A stretch of 64,000 nt of DNA, taken from positions 1,476,026-1,540,025 of the forward strand of contig CACRXP010000045.1 of NCBI GenBank assembly GCA_902702965.1, given 5' to 3'. The DNA comes from Spirometra erinaceieuropaei (Eukaryota; Platyhelminthes; Cestoda; Diphyllobothriidea; Diphyllobothriidae). Below, piece after piece: positions 1-11,574 of the stretch. The notes under the pieces are model-generated. The model was not told where the DNA came from. It was given only the letters and a program-made list of their open reading frames with translations, and did no database searches. The position numbers and the translations under genes were made by a program. The stretch's first letter is position 1. Every line of letters begins with the position of its first letter.

Positions 1-280
1 GGGATTCTGGCGTCCGGTCAGTCAGGGATCTTTTCCACAGCTTCCTCTTCTTGTTAACCTCCTTCTTTAAGGACGGAGTCAGCCAGCGGGGTCTATTTGT
101 TAGTCTTCTGTGCATGACTGGGCAATGGTTGGAGATGAGGTTGTGGACTAACTCTTTGAACTGACACCAAACCTCGTCGACATCGCCGGATAGAGTGGAT
201 GCCCCGTCGATAGGACTTAGATCCCTTCTCATCTGTTCAAAATTATGCTGCATGATGATTAGTTTTACGGCGCTGCTTAA
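1..280 (-). mobile_element. LINE ORF2 fragment (endonuclease-RT linker)
   Basis: The minus strand is open for 93 codons from a stop at 281-283 to the window edge. The peptide contains the stretches DVDEVWCQFKELVHNLIS and RWLTPSLKKEVNKKRKLWK. A basic W-x-T-x-x-L-K-K-x-x-x-x-K-K-R-x-L-W-K segment of this kind sits between the endonuclease and reverse transcriptase domains of non-LTR retrotransposons. No catalytic motif lies in view, because the RT domain would continue off the left edge. The clade (CR1, RTE or other) cannot be fixed from this piece. It ends at the foldback-element end that begins near 284. Confidence 0.6.
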
Positions 281-283
281 TTA

Positions 284-349
284 ACCTTTTCGAAACGAAA
301 AGGCATTTCGTAAGTTCGGTTGATATTTCATGAGTTAGCTCACCTACTG
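284..349 (+). mobile_element. Foldback element, right end only
   Basis: This is the terminal 66 bases of the CAGTG foldback family, ending CTACTG before a TA. It matches the right end at 38288-38346 (subfamily with CTACTG rather than CACTG). The rest of the copy is missing on the left, where the LINE fragment abuts. Confidence 0.6.
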
Positions 350-414
350 TAATCGTTTAAGTCTAGTCAACCGCATGAGATTAAACTTTCGAATCAAGCA
401 CTAGCATTTGGCCA

Positions 415-782
415 TGTTTGCAGTTTCTTTGTCCGGTAAACCCAGCTGGAGTACAAAATATAACGATGATGTGATTCTCTATCAAACGATTGAAAGAAAA
501 CATTTTTGTTCGTGGGTTCTATAGAATATATGTGAATTTGCAACGCCATCGAAAATCAATGTGAAAATTGCATGCCATTGAAGTAGTCATTTTTTACCTA
601 GTATGGCTTCTACCGGACACTGAAAAGCAGTTAATTCAAAAGCTGACATCCTGCCAAGACCGAAATAAAATAGGATTATGCCGCAAGATAATCAGCAGTA
701 CGACCGCGCCTAAGTAACCCTTTCTAAGAGAAAATGCATTTCAGAATTTCAGCCAACATTTTGTGAGATTGACCACTCACTG
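415..782 (+). mobile_element. Foldback element, right arm
   Basis: The segment matches the right arm of the complete copies over its whole length, including the TCGAAAATCAATGTGAAAA block near 550 and the CACTG terminus at 778-782 followed by TA. The left arm is absent. The 65 bases between 350 and 415 are too diverged to assign. Confidence 0.65.
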
Positions 783-1629
783 TAGGTGGGCCCTGTGTGT
801 CAGATTAATGGGATATCTTTGAAAAGCGAAAAAACAGTCGACCAAGCAAGAGTCACTCTTAGCAAGAATGCCAAATTCTGAACCGGACATGAAAAAGGAC
901 ACCCATTTAAAGGAGTAATAGCTTCTGGAACACGATAAAAGGTGGGTGCTAGTTCGATAAAATATGGCGGGTCTGGTGGAAAGCTCCCAAGTTTGGCATG
1001 TTTCAAGATGGTCAGTAGAGTACGTTGGATTGTGGGCGGTATAAGATTGCACCCTGAGGTCCGAAGAATCCTTTAGGTTCGCCACATCTAGTCAACTACG
1101 TCGAAGCCTTTTCAAAGTTCTAGGACTCAAGTCTTACTTAGGTCTGTACTACTTCTTACGGCTAGTTATCGGCGCCTGGAGTTGAATTATAGAAGGCGCT
1201 GCAATAGTCGACATTAAAAGCAATCGAGCATAACTTGGGCATTTTTTGCTGGCAAAATGATATAACGATAAACAAAGTAGTTTTGGTTTCATAAAACCAT
1301 CATTTCTTGTGTATCTTCTGCTAACGCGAGTGCATGATTTCACCTTTCACTGGTTGTTTTCTCTCGAGAATGAGTACGACCGTCTCTCGTGTCTTCCCTG
1401 AATGTAAGTACCACGACGGTGTTACTTAATTAGTAATAGTAGGGGATTTATATATTTTAATAAGAATCAGTCATGAACACTGCGTCGCCGCATGCGTATG
1501 TTTTAGACCCCTAGGGCAAACTTTCGTCCCACTAAGTAGGCCAGTAACCGCGGTTATCAGAAGTACTTCATCGTCTCAACGAGAATCAGTAGACAGGGGG
1601 ATTTTGTTTCTAAGCCTAATACACAACTA
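783..1629. other. Unassigned AT-rich DNA
   Basis: Only short ORFs without recognisable domains occur here, and I see no repeat shared with the rest of the window. Confidence 0.5.
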
Positions 1630-1762
1630 CAGCGAATGACCGATCTCATGAAATGCTGGCCAAAATTCTGAAATGCGTTTCCGATTAGGAAGGATTACTT
1701 AGGTAGGATTGAAATATTGATTGTCATGCGGCATAATCCCATAGTATTTCGGACTCAACTGG
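1630..1762 (+). mobile_element. Foldback element, left end fragment
   Basis: It starts CAGCG directly after TA (1628-1629). It then follows the left-arm sequence through CCGATCTCATGAAATG and the AATCCCATAGTATTTCGGACTC block, after which homology stops. Confidence 0.65.
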
Positions 1763-2832
1763 TTTTATAAGAGAAACATTAAATGGACCATTTTCCTGAT
1801 TAAATTGCAGTAGGGCAGACTTCTGTCAAAATTAATCAATTTCTCCCCATATTAGGCCAGTCATGTGGTTAACTGTCGCAACGACATGTGGTTCCTGCGT
1901 TAGACAGTCTTACGATGCGTGACCATGTGTGCCTTCAGCGCAGAAGGACCGCTACACATTATGTCAAAATTTTGGGTGACTACAATGTGACTTTGTACAG
2001 CCGATACATTGGTATAGCCAGGACCCTAAGATCGTTACCTAAAAAGCCTGAACATATCTCACTTGTTTTTCTTCCTGGGCTAACTGAAATTCCGCCTTTG
2101 CAAAAACAGACCCGGAACTGTGGAAAAGCTGGGACAGACTTTTTTCCGAGACTGCAATCTAATTACGTCGGGCAGTTTGCATGGCTTCCTTGCTTTGCAA
2201 AGTAATCTATGCGTGACACTTCCTGTGTACTTTAACGAGTTAACGCTGAAGACATGTCCATTCTGTGCGGTATGGGTCGTCACCCCCAACTGACCGCCGA
2301 CCGTTGTTAGTGCATCCTCGTCCATAGACCCAGTCAAACTGGCAGATGCAGTTTCCCTCTTCGCAGCCGCACTGATGTCGGAAGACAACGGCTGGTTTGC
2401 AGCATACCGCATCCCTGTGAACGCGTCTGTCCTCAATGTGCCGCTTGCAGATCAAATATCTCTATATGGCGACCGAAAACGGTTTTACAAACTAACATGT
2501 CACGTAGTCCCGGGATAAATGAAAATTTAACTTGTGTTTGCACATAGTCTCAGAACTTACAATAGTTTTGAAAAATCCACGGGATTGGAGTGTGCTACGT
2601 AAAGTTGTCACGCCTTCCGAGGGTGATTTACAAAGATGGCTGCAACTAGCCACTGCATTTAACGTAGTCTTAAATATGAAAGGTTGGTATTCACTGTTTA
2701 GTACTTTTCGTAGACCGTAATAAACGATAACGAACACCGATGTTTCAAAAAGTGAGCGCAGCACCGTCGACATTCGCAAGAATTTGTTTATAATGAGTCG
2801 GACCTGCGCAGCATCAACCGAACCCGCTTTCC
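1763..2832. other. Unassigned DNA
   Basis: The longest ORFs are 105 codons (1888-2205, plus) and 118 codons (2080-2436, minus). They overlap each other and neither shows a known motif. I treat both as chance. Confidence 0.5.
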
Positions 2833-3290
2833 TCTCACTCACCTGGCTGCAGGGACAGGAGAAGGTTTGGACGACCGCAGCTGGACACGAACGCGGTTAC
2901 CAACAAAGTTAACCAGTCCGTCCACGCCTGCCACGCACACCATGGGGCACAAAACGCCGCGTGAGTGCGAATGTCATAAAAGTCATGCAAAGAATAAGCG
3001 ATTGCAGCCTGACTCCCATTATTGAGTAGAACAAAATTGCCCTTAAGCCGAAAATCGCCCAAGTCAGAACTGTTATCGCGCCAGTATAAGGTCAAGCACT
3101 TCTGATTTATTATAGCGGGGAATGTGCTAAATTGCCTGCAGCAAGTATTTTTCGAGGTCGACTTTTCATCGCTCCTATTCACTAATCGTCTCTCCAAGTC
3201 GTTCCAACCGGAGGTGACGTAAACTCGCCGTCACATGTGCACTGCATGAACTGTGGGGCATTCTGGTAACCAAACAATCGAGTGAAATAT
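2833..3290 (+). repeat. Dispersed repeat R1, copy 1
   Basis: Blocks here recur in the same order at 10925-11300: CTCACCTGGCT, TCCGTCCACGCCTGCCACGCACAC, a GTCATAAAAGTCA block and ATTGCAGCCTGACT. The 3215-3285 part recurs inverted at 11575-11640. No conserved reading frame was found, so the nature of the repeat is unknown. Confidence 0.5.
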
Positions 3291-5290
3291 CGAAACGCGA
3301 ATAGCAGCTGGAGGACGATTTTAGTAAAACATTACTACGCAAATTCTCACTCATACCTAGATCGACTTTAACCTTGCATTAAAGATCGCTTTTGTGTTTA
3401 CAGCAGAATTTAATGAAGCATACGTTCAGGCCTATCAACGGTGAGCATGGTAGACATAGCGAGCTGATTTTACCTACAGTGTACGTAAACAAATTCAGTG
3501 TAATCCTGCATTTAAAAGAGGAAACTTTGCAGGAAGAACACCTGTGCAGCTTAATGCAAGGAATTTAAATCACCGCCTAGACAGGAGATCCAGACAAAGG
3601 ATTAACTACTGTCTAGGCGAGAATTGTCATCTGGGCCAAATTCGCCAGAGCCTAATCCAACAGACGATCTTCCAGACGAAGGTAATCCACAGAACCCAGA
3701 GGGAATTCCTTAAAGTCGGCTTTTCCCTCGCTTGTTAACCGACCCACCAGATTTACTAATTTTATGCAAAAACCTGGACCAATGGTTTGAGGAGCAGTCA
3801 GTGCGTAGGCCAAAGCGACCGTATTTCCCTGGGTTCTCGTGCCAGTTAGAAGATTCCGATCCCCTAGTAGAAAATTACGCCTGCAGATGGGTTACTTCCT
3901 GTTGTGAATTGTAGAGTTACTTATTGTTTATGAGGGACTGGAGGGCGGAGAGGGGCGGTGGTGGGGTGGAATTCTGTGTAACAAAAACACAGGTTCTGCT
4001 GGCAGCTGTTAGGCCTGCGAAAACTACGCAGCATGCCGCATAAGGCGCAGCTACTACTGCAATTGCCCAACAAACTGTAGCAAACGCCCCTCAGTACAAA
4101 GGGAGGTTGATGTGACCGACCGGGAGAAATTTGGCTGCAATGAAGCCGTGCACACCTCTTGTTACCACGCAGCTGCCAAAATTTGCAGGGAAGTCGACTA
4201 ATTCCTGAGAACGTTCAACGAGATTCAAGATATGCAACCGAGGCGCCATTATGAAACTGTGACTAATTTCATGTAAACGAGAGTTTCATCCGGAGTAGAG
4301 TTAGCGCATGGTATTTAATAGACCACGCAGAGCACTTGAAAATCGCAGCAAAAACAGGGGGAGCATTTTACGTAATGACAAAAATAGTTAATGCAAGGGA
4401 CTTTCCCAAAATTCCTGAGCGGAACATTTTGACTGAATCTTTATCCTGCCTTCCTTCCCCCCACCATATAAGTCGGGCGATGCCCCACTATTTTTTAACG
4501 AAAAGTAATTTATACATCATTGTCATTACCGGAAAGAGATTCTTAGGAAAATATTACTACCGTAATATGCATCCCTGTTCTCAATTGACACCCAGGAAAA
4601 AATGCTTCAGAATATTACTACAGTAAAAGTCTTCTACCTTAAAGGGAACCCTCTGAAGGTCTAGGATATCACACTGTCGCTTATACTTCCATTGACGAAT
4701 TGAACGTAAGTCATGAATTCGCCACTTCAACGAAATTCGCGCAGAGGCCTGGCCAGTCTTTCAGCCTAAAGTTAAACGTACATGCAACCGAGAAGGCTTC
4801 AGGGAAGTACAACACTCACAGACAATGAAGTCGCACTAAACAATACTAGCCTTGGTGGGGAGGGGGAAGGAGGACACAAAACATGCTTCTTTGGAAAGCA
4901 CACGATAAGTTATCCCCACAGACTTATCCGAGAAGTAATAAGGCTTTCTGTTCATAGCAGTCCTACAACCGCTATCCCAGGTTGTCGCCTAAGTTCCATC
5001 TCTTTTTAGAAATTTTTGTGTACGATGTATGTGTATGTTGTTTTCTAATTTCCTCAGAAATAAACCGCAAACGAGCTGCCGATATGTTATCTCGGAACCT
5101 CAGTATACATATATATGATGGTAGAAGTGCGCCCACTAATCGACTTATGAGACATGAACGTCTCGTTGTGCTTTTGCGGCTCGACTTTTAGTTCCGCAGG
5201 GTGTTGCAAACCAACCAGTAGAATTGGCAGATTTAAATAACCGATAAGGCAAGCTTATAATTCGTCATAAACTAACATGGCTAATATTCC
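3291..5290. other. Unassigned DNA
   Basis: Short ORFs only (up to 96 codons at 4336-4626), with no domain, RNA gene or repeat recognised. A G-rich run lies at 3938-3970. Confidence 0.45.
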
Positions 5291-5480
5291 CAACGCCAAA
5301 CGACAGGACAACGAACCCCTGGCTCAATCGGTAAGGCGTTCAATTCAATGGCTAAGGATCCGGGGTTCGGATATCCGGTGTCCTAAGCTTGGGATTGGGT
5401 ATGGCTGGCGGATAACGGTAAATTAACCGGAAGTGGCCATTCTGAGCTCTCCTTTGTTTATCAGTAATCCATGCTTGTCT
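5291..5480 (+). mobile_element. tRNA-derived SINE-1, diverged copy
   Basis: A tRNA-like head (GGCTCAATCGGTAAGGCGTT as A-box region, GGGGTTCGGATATCC as B-box region) is followed by the SINE-1 body: CTTGGGATTGGGTATGGCTGG, then GGCCATTCTGAGCTCTCCTTTGTTTATC. The anticodon arm is degenerate, so this is not a working tRNA gene. Confidence 0.6.
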
Positions 5481-5624
5481 ATATCAACAGCAACTCCGCG
5501 ACTTCAGGGCTATATATCACGTCTGGAAGCACAACGGGACTAGAATATTCCGCCACCCAATTGCTGAGCACTCTTCTAACATAGTTAATATATGTTAATC
5601 GGGAATGAGCTGAAATAAATATAT

Positions 5625-5798
5625 ATTCAGTCAGGGATGCATGTACATCAATCTATTGGTTTCCCGAAGTAAACACGCTTCGTATGAGTGGCCAAGCTTA
5701 CGAACAGGCAACCGAATATCAGGCCAAAGTCGGCCAAGTCATAATAGCAGCGAAAAGAGACGACAGTGAATGCAGTCTCCGTCGTCCCTCCTCGCTAC
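5625..5798 (+). repeat. Dispersed repeat H (hairpin-rich), copy 1
   Basis: It shares an ordered series of blocks with 20766-20930 and, inverted, with 30400-30575: ATTCAGTCAGGGATG, ATTGGTTTCCCGAAG, GGCCAAAGTCGGCC. Two small hairpins, CGAAG/CTTCG and GGCC/GGCC, recur in all three. The end (about 5750-5796) is an imperfect inverted repeat around ACGAC/GTCGT. Confidence 0.6.
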
Positions 5799-5818
5799 TA
5801 TATACATGAATATATAAT

Positions 5819-6115
5819 GGTATAGAGGCGCTCACCGACCCAATGTGCACAACGGAACAAGTGAGTTCCGTAAGAACCATCGGTGAGCGCCCCCTACCAT
5901 TGTATATTCCCAATCGAAACCAACAGGGCAACGGGCTTGTGGCCCAGTGGTTAGAGGCGTGGACTTCTAACAGGTCGCGAGTTCGAGCCTCGGGTATTCC
6001 ACACTTCGGTCTTGGGTAGGACTGGCTGACAACGGCTAATACGCCAGAAATGGCCATTCCAGTCTCCCTTGTCTTTGTCGGTAATAACATTCTACCTATA
6101 CACACATATATATAT
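5819..6115 (+). mobile_element. tRNA-derived SINE-1
   Basis: The tRNA-like region at about 5935-6000 has A-box TGGCCCAGTGGTTAGAGGCG and B-box GAGTTCGAGCC. The body follows with GACTGGCTGACAACGGCTAA and GGCCATTCCAGTCTCCCTTG. The 5' portion (5819-5890) is an inverted repeat: GCGCTCACCG on one side and CGGTGAGCGC on the other. Confidence 0.7.
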
Positions 6116-6119
6116 GCAT

Positions 6120-6245
6120 TAGTGAAGATTCGAGGAAGTTTCCGAAACGTCAGCACCAATACAGTATGGTTCATACAATCGCTCCTTTTTCTTCTTCGTC
6201 TTCTTTTGAGGATGATGAACGAGATAATATATACATATACAATTT
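6120..6245 (+). mobile_element. PLE-B terminal repeat fragment
   Basis: It matches the 3' end of the PLE-B copy at 33225-33332: a CGAGGAAGTTTCCGAAACGTC block, a CTTCTTCGTCTTCTTTTGAG tract, and the terminal GATGATGAACGAGATA. The upstream half of its hammerhead-like motif is lost; the surviving tail (to 6151) keeps GAAACGTC. Confidence 0.6.
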
Positions 6246-7689
6246 GCAGAATAACACTGCTGGCAATGCCGTACGAAACTTGAATGTCAACTTCTGACTT
6301 GTTAACATTATCGGCGATCCATGTCTAACCCCATATTTTTTCCACCCCTGAGGTCCGAACCCGTGACCATCTGGGAGCTCAAAGTGACAGTTTTGCCAAA
6401 ACGGTCCCTCTAAAAACATGGTGTTTTATTCTAAGCGACGCAAAGAGGGACAGAACACACATTTCTCCTCAGAACATGCCTTCGTAGATACATACACTAT
6501 AGAGGTACTAGGCAGCGTAACTCACAAAACCGGATGACAAACTAAACGATCAGTTCAGAGTACGTCGAACGCTGTGAATTTAACTTATTAGGTGAGCGCG
6601 TTCTAGAAAGGTCTCTTTCTCTGGCATAATATGTTTCCGACGAAAAAGTTGAAAATTCTGGACGCAAATCAACGTTTCCCTTAATTTAGATAGTTTTCTA
6701 AATTGGTAACCAGCACAGACCATTTAACCATTTTTGAATAAAAAACACCAAGGTAAACCAGCGAGATGTAACAAAACAAACATCGTCTACTCAAAACTAG
6801 TTCTTTTTGCCGGGTAATTCAGATGCGACAAGATGTGAATAAGCCCGTTTTTGCCAGAAGAACAGAGATCTCATCATTTAAAATTTTGTTTTGCACGTGC
6901 GCGTCTTTTTACCCTTTTTGACCTGCTCTTATTTTTCAAGCATACGCGAATATCTGATAAACAGCCGCAAAAATACCTGCCATCAGGCGGCTATTTTAAC
7001 TTTAACGCACATGTAGGACATTTATTGTTTGGTCTATTTTCTACTAGTATGTAGTATTTAAAACGAGATGGTCAAAGTTTTAGTCATTAAAGTGCCTAAA
7101 TAGTCACGATGTAGCAGGCATACAAGCAAACAAAAATAATAAAAGTGGCTTCAATAAAAAGAAAAAATGCAGTCTTGCGTCTAGGAGGGAAAAATTTCAG
7201 AATACCAAAAATCTTCCACACCTTTCCGTGAATGCACTTTCGATACAGACAAAGGGCGTTAACATTCATCAGAGGAATACGCCAGAAAGCCTTTTTAAAA
7301 ATTATCGATGAGAAAAAGGTGTTCCTCATTTGGCCGAGAGCATGTTCCTCCCTTCTTTGTCGATCCTGTTTCATGCTTGTGTATGGTCAAACTGTCAGCT
7401 GCATGAACATAAAGGCCCGAGAGCTTACTGCTTAGATAAATCCTTTCAAAAACGTATTGCTTTGAAGGTTTTGATAGACAGAAAGGACAGAACTCCTCTT
7501 CTAATGCAATGAAAGACCCCAAGGCGTTCACAGACCCTCGAAGCACTTCCCGAAACTTAGTAGACTTCGTCGTCGCCAGGAGCCACACATGACATAAATG
7601 AAAGAACCCCCTGCATTACAGATGACATTGCCGTAAATTGGAGAGGGAGTTATGACAAGAGTCAGTGTTAGGACTGGGCCAGTCGGGAA
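6246..7689. other. Unassigned AT-rich DNA
   Basis: Small overlapping ORFs only (up to 97 codons), with no motif. Nothing recognisable was found. Confidence 0.5.
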
Positions 7690-7703
7690 GAGGGAACAGG
7701 AAC

Positions 7704-7738
7704 TGACGTTTCGGATGCTCACTCGAATCCATCATCAC
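7704..7738 (-). ncRNA. Hammerhead-like ribozyme motif (PLE-A)
   Basis: The minus strand reads GTGATGA, a stem II region, then CCGAAACGTC. The first core base is G rather than C, which should weaken the motif. Confidence 0.45.
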
Positions 7739-7774
7739 ACACGGAGTCAGACAGACCCTTATTTGACTCTGTCT

Positions 7775-7808
7775 CTGATGATGAATTCGAATGAGAAGCC
7801 GAAACGTC
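7775..7808 (+). ncRNA. Hammerhead-like ribozyme motif (PLE-A)
   Basis: The core halves CTGATGA and GAAAC with GTC as predicted cleavage triplet are 34 nt from end to end. Stem II (GAATTC...GAAGCC) is poorly paired here, so activity is doubtful. Confidence 0.5.
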
Positions 7809-7892
7809 AGGCCATTAAAACACCTGTTCCAACGATTGTGTCTCCTCCTTCACGAATACTTCCTAGAATTCGCCTCTTCACTTCTGTTAACT

Positions 7893-8639
7893 GGGAGAGT
7901 TATGATTCAGGTCATGAGGGTTGAGATAATGGGGGTTAGTGCTAGGGCTAAAGTTCTGACATGGAAATAGGTACCACCTGGAATTTAGCGCGGAAAATCT
8001 ATATTTCGATTCCTGACTGAAAATGTTTCCTGATACACAGAAACTGGGATGCTTATCGATTTCTTAGTCACTGACCGACCTCGACATGTGGTCTTAAGGC
8101 AACTTGCGTTTCTGTAACGTCCCTGTCATCCAACTCTAGTGAAATCCTCTTTTTCCATAATCAACCATATTTCAAACAATGTAAAAACGGAGGAAATGCA
8201 TCGACCTCTTGTGACTTCATTAAGCACCATATTATGCATCTGACTGGTTGGCATGTTGCATATTACACAAATTGTTACAAGATATTTGTACGGAAGATGA
8301 CTTAAGTGGGATATTTTAGGCGTTGCTGTGCTTATTCCGTTTTGTTTACTCATTTGTTTGCATGTAATTCGACAAATTAAGCCCGCTAACCTAAAACAAA
8401 CTTTCGCGTTCTTTGCATTTCTTCTTCTCCTTAAGAGTAGTCCGGTTTAAACATAGTAATATTGTTTTCAATAATTTTTTTGTGTCATCACTTAACTGGA
8501 TATCCTTCGCCATTTAGTAGGAGTTATAGTCGGTGAAGTTAGGCCGGTTTCTGACTTGTAAGAAGCTATCGCGTGAATCACAGCATATTTTACGAGGTGA
8601 TTCGGTAGATCTTGAATACATAGATGTTTTGGCAGATTT
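7893..8639. other. Unassigned DNA
   Basis: A short G-rich telomere-like patch (GGGTTGAGATAATGGGGGTT near 7918) is followed by AT-rich sequence. Nothing else is recognised. Confidence 0.45.
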
Positions 8640-8925
8640 TTGAATAATTCATCTCGACCCATCTGTGAAAAACTCGGCGCCTCGGTGGGATTCGAACCCA
8701 CGCAGTAAGGGGAAGGCTTCAGTACAGCCAACAATTTAACCACCTGAGCTACGAGGCCCCGCCGGACGACGCGAGTTTAATCACATTTGGGTAAAGTTGC
8801 CCGCCCACCCCACTGCAACGTACGAAATCCACCAAATCTGATACAGTAAGTTGACTGCCCAAGCAGGATTTCCTAAGTAATTCACCCAGAATCCACCAGA
8901 TGACTACCAGGCTCACGCAATTCAT
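8640..8925 (-). mobile_element. tRNA-derived SINE-2
   Basis: On the minus strand the 79-base tRNA-like region (8757 to 8679) starts GCCTCGTAGCTCAGGTGG and ends GTGGGTTCGAATCCCACCGA plus GGC. This gives a 6-bp acceptor stem, a perfect D stem (GCTC/GAGC) and a perfect T stem (GTGGG/CCCAC). The anticodon arm and variable region are degenerate. A unique 5' body of about 165 bases (8925 to 8760) is shared with 47575-47725. Confidence 0.7.
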
Positions 8926-9052
8926 AGATCTTGAATAATTTATTTTGACTCATCTGTGACCTCGGTGGGATTCGAACTAACGACATCAAGGAGAAGACCT
9001 GATTACTGCCAACGCTCTAGCCCCTTGAGCTACGAGGTTCCACCGGCAGTCA
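8926..9052 (-). mobile_element. SINE-2, second copy (tRNA part and tail)
   Basis: The minus strand carries CCTCGTAGCTCAAGGGGCTAG, then GTTCGAATCCCACCGAGG, and the tail CACAGATGAGTCAAAATAAA. It abuts the 5' start of the copy at 8640-8925. Confidence 0.65.
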
Positions 9053-9222
9053 TTAATCTAATTAATTACTTGGAAACTCCTGCTTGGACAGTCAGCTTAC
9101 TGTATCGGATTTGGTGGATTCAATTGGTTGTAGTTGACTGTGCGTGTAACTCGGCCTAAATGTTGCCAAACTCACGGCCTCCGGTGGAGCCTCATAGCTT
9201 AGACGGCTAGAGCGTTGAAAAT
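9053..9222 (+). mobile_element. SINE-2, third copy, truncated
   Basis: The 5' body (CTTACTGTATCGGATTTGG) and the first half of the tRNA-like region (GCCTCATAGCTTAGACGG) are present. The copy breaks near 9222. It lies head-to-head with the copy at 8926-9052. Confidence 0.6.
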
Positions 9223-9656
9223 CAAAGAGATTTGCTTGGCTGATTAAAAAGGAAGTTAGACTTTAGGAAAGAAACGCCAAAAAAGACATGTCCTGAGACA
9301 AAAGGCCCAGGATTCCTCCCCTTCTGGCCTAGGTTAGCCCTGCATGCGTCATGTGGTGATAGGCAGGCCCTTAGACAAGCCATTAGGGTTTTATGATCCG
9401 GGGGGGGGATGAAGGGGTGGTAGGTAAAAATGAGGACTTTTTGGTGTGTGTGTGTGCGCACGCAAAAGGTATTTGCGTCAAAAAATGTCAGGTAACTGTC
9501 TTAGCAGCGTGTCGTTCGAATGCGGGAGCACGTGTGTGGACGAAACACCTGCTATATATATATATATATAACTCCGTCGAAGTTAGTCTACACCCGCCTT
9601 GAGAAGCAGGCTTCCCATTAAACCCTGGCAAGAGTGCCCGATGCTGCATGCAACTA
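9223..9656. other. Unassigned DNA with simple repeats
   Basis: It holds a G9 run (about 9401-9409), a TG tract near 9444 and a (TA)n tract at 9553-9571. No gene is recognised. Confidence 0.5.
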
Positions 9657-10460
9657 CAGTGCGTGACCGATCTGATGAAATGTTGGCCAAAATTCTGAAA
9701 TGCGTTTTCGATTAGGAAGGATTATTTAAGTGGGGTCGTAAGGTTGCTTATTAAGCAACATACTCCCATAGTATTTCGGACTCGATAGGATGTCGGCTTT
9801 CGAATGCACTTCATTTCGACCTCCTATAGAAGTCACACTCGGTAAAAAATGACAACCTAAGTAGCAGGTATTTTTCACATAGATTTTCGATGGTCTTATA
9901 TATTGAAATATTTGTTATGGAAAACACTCACAAATATATGCCTTCTCTTAATTGTTTGGTAGAAAATAACATTGTCTTTGCATTCTATGTCCGAAAAAAT
10001 GTGTATTTAGGTTTTAAAAAAGTTTATAGTTATGAGATTTTTAAGACCGTGTCGCACATCTCAGTTTACCAATGCGCCTCGTGAAATGTACAATATAGTC
10101 CACATTTATTGCAAGATTCTATGAACTCAACACAGTACCTTCTTAAATACATAGAGGAATATAAGATTTTCCTTGTGTGGAAAGCATGCACCTTGTAGAA
10201 TGGAATCGTTAAATGGTAATGCTGCAACTGATCTGGCCCAAAATTATTTGGGAATTGGGAAACTTTTTCAGAACCTAAATATACGCTTTCTTCGGGTATA
10301 AAATGTAAAGACAATGTTATTTTCTATCAAGCAAGTAAAAGAAAGCATATTTTTGTGCGTGTTTTCCATAACAAATATTTAAATGTATAAGACCATCGAA
10401 AATCAATGTGAAAAATACATGCTACTTAAGTCGTCATTTTTTACCGAGTGTGACTTCCAC
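9657..10460 (+). mobile_element. Foldback element, right terminus lost
   Basis: It starts CAGTGCGTGACCGATCTG directly after TA at 9655-9656. The left arm runs to about 10020. A single-copy core follows with the shared AACTGATCTGGCCC block. The right arm runs until about 10460, where homology ends before the last 130 bases. The 64-codon ORF inside (9890-10084) is not conserved in other copies. Confidence 0.7.
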
Positions 10461-10924
10461 TTCCGTGTAAACGAGACTAACAGAAAAGCAATGCCGTACC
10501 TTCCGGATGGCCGCTGTGTGTCAAGATTAATAAGAAGAGTTGCGAGAAAAAGCTTTGTATTGGCCGGCTCAAACGCTCCGTGCCGGTTGTAAAGAGGTTT
10601 GTTCCTACCTACTGTCAGGACGAAACTGCACACAGTATTATCGTGTGTGTGTGTGTGTAGACGCCCGAGCCACGCTCGTTTGATCTCGCCAGCCAATCGA
10701 AGCGATTATCGCTACGTCAAGGGCAGCTTCAGGAGTCACGGAGGTGAGCTACAGCTAAGGGCACCCAAATGGCCAGGATATATCAAGTATTCACTAACGC
10801 GTACAAGACAGTTAAACCACTACGAATGACGACGCTCACAACTCCCCCCCCAGGAGTGGACGCAGCGCTGGTGAACCGTGCGTAGATCCGTACATAGTTA
10901 ACCTGACCTGTACAGCATATACCC
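10461..10924. other. Unassigned DNA
   Basis: A (TG)n tract at 10641-10658 and a C8 run near 10845. No gene is recognised. Confidence 0.45.
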
Positions 10925-11300
10925 CTCCTCTTACCTCACCTACCTGGCTCTGATGGCATGACAATGTCAGAACAAATGAAAGTGGCGCGGGCGAAGTGAC
11001 TGAAGAAGCTAAACAATCCGTCTACGCGTGCCACACACAGGACCTGGTTCCTATTGTGCGTATCGGACTACTTTAAGGGCGGCTCCGGTCCCGTCTGCGT
11101 GAAGTGGTCATAAAGGTCACATTGAGGAACCTCTTGGTAGAGGGCCATTGCAGCCTGAACTTCAGGTCGAGTTTTTCGGTTTTTTGTCACGTTTCTAAGA
11201 CACGACCACTAGCGTATTGCCATAGGATCAAGCGCGTCATATTCACTACAGTAGGGAATGCACTGATGCGTTTTGAGGATGCATTTGCCACTGTAAGCCT
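10925..11300 (+). repeat. Dispersed repeat R1, copy 2
   Basis: Ordered matches to 2833-3240 include CTCACCTACCTGGCT, AATCCGTCTACGCGTGCCAC and GTGGTCATAAAGGTCA. Confidence 0.5.
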
Positions 11301-11364
11301 CACTCACTCTACCTTCTCACATGCACCAGTCTGATGTCCAGAATCATCAAATAACCGGTGATGG

Positions 11365-11500
11365 AAATTCATGACAGTATGGTGAGGCAGAGTTTCGTGG
11401 CATCTACCACACTCTCTCCTCCTTCACCCCTCGTGCGCCGATGGTGAAACAAAGTCAAGACGTCCGAAGGTGAGGGCTGGGGGGGGGGAGTGAGTGCAGT
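11365..11500 (+). repeat. Dispersed repeat W, fragment
   Basis: GCATCTACCACACTCTCTCC and AAAGTCAAGACGTCCGAAGG match the middle of the W unit (see 40030-40515). Confidence 0.5.
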
Positions 11501-11574
11501 GAACTTTCTGAACAATTTATCACTGCAACATGCCCCACAGTCGCTATTCGCGTCTGTTTACCTCACTCATTTGT

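Larger units (their letters stand above)
7690..7892. mobile_element. PLE-A terminal repeats, head-to-head pair
   Basis: Two PLE-A terminal-repeat segments face each other. The minus-oriented one covers 7690-7740 and the plus-oriented one 7765-7892. Both carry the hammerhead-like motif and GGAACAGG/CCTGTTCC outer blocks, so the unit is an inverted repeat. No internal PLE coding sequence remains between them. Confidence 0.65.

Noticed and set aside
8679..8757. Possible functional tRNA gene
   Set aside because: The acceptor stem has only six pairs, the anticodon arm does not form a normal seven-base loop with U33, and the same unit occurs in at least four places with a common 5' body. It is a SINE head.
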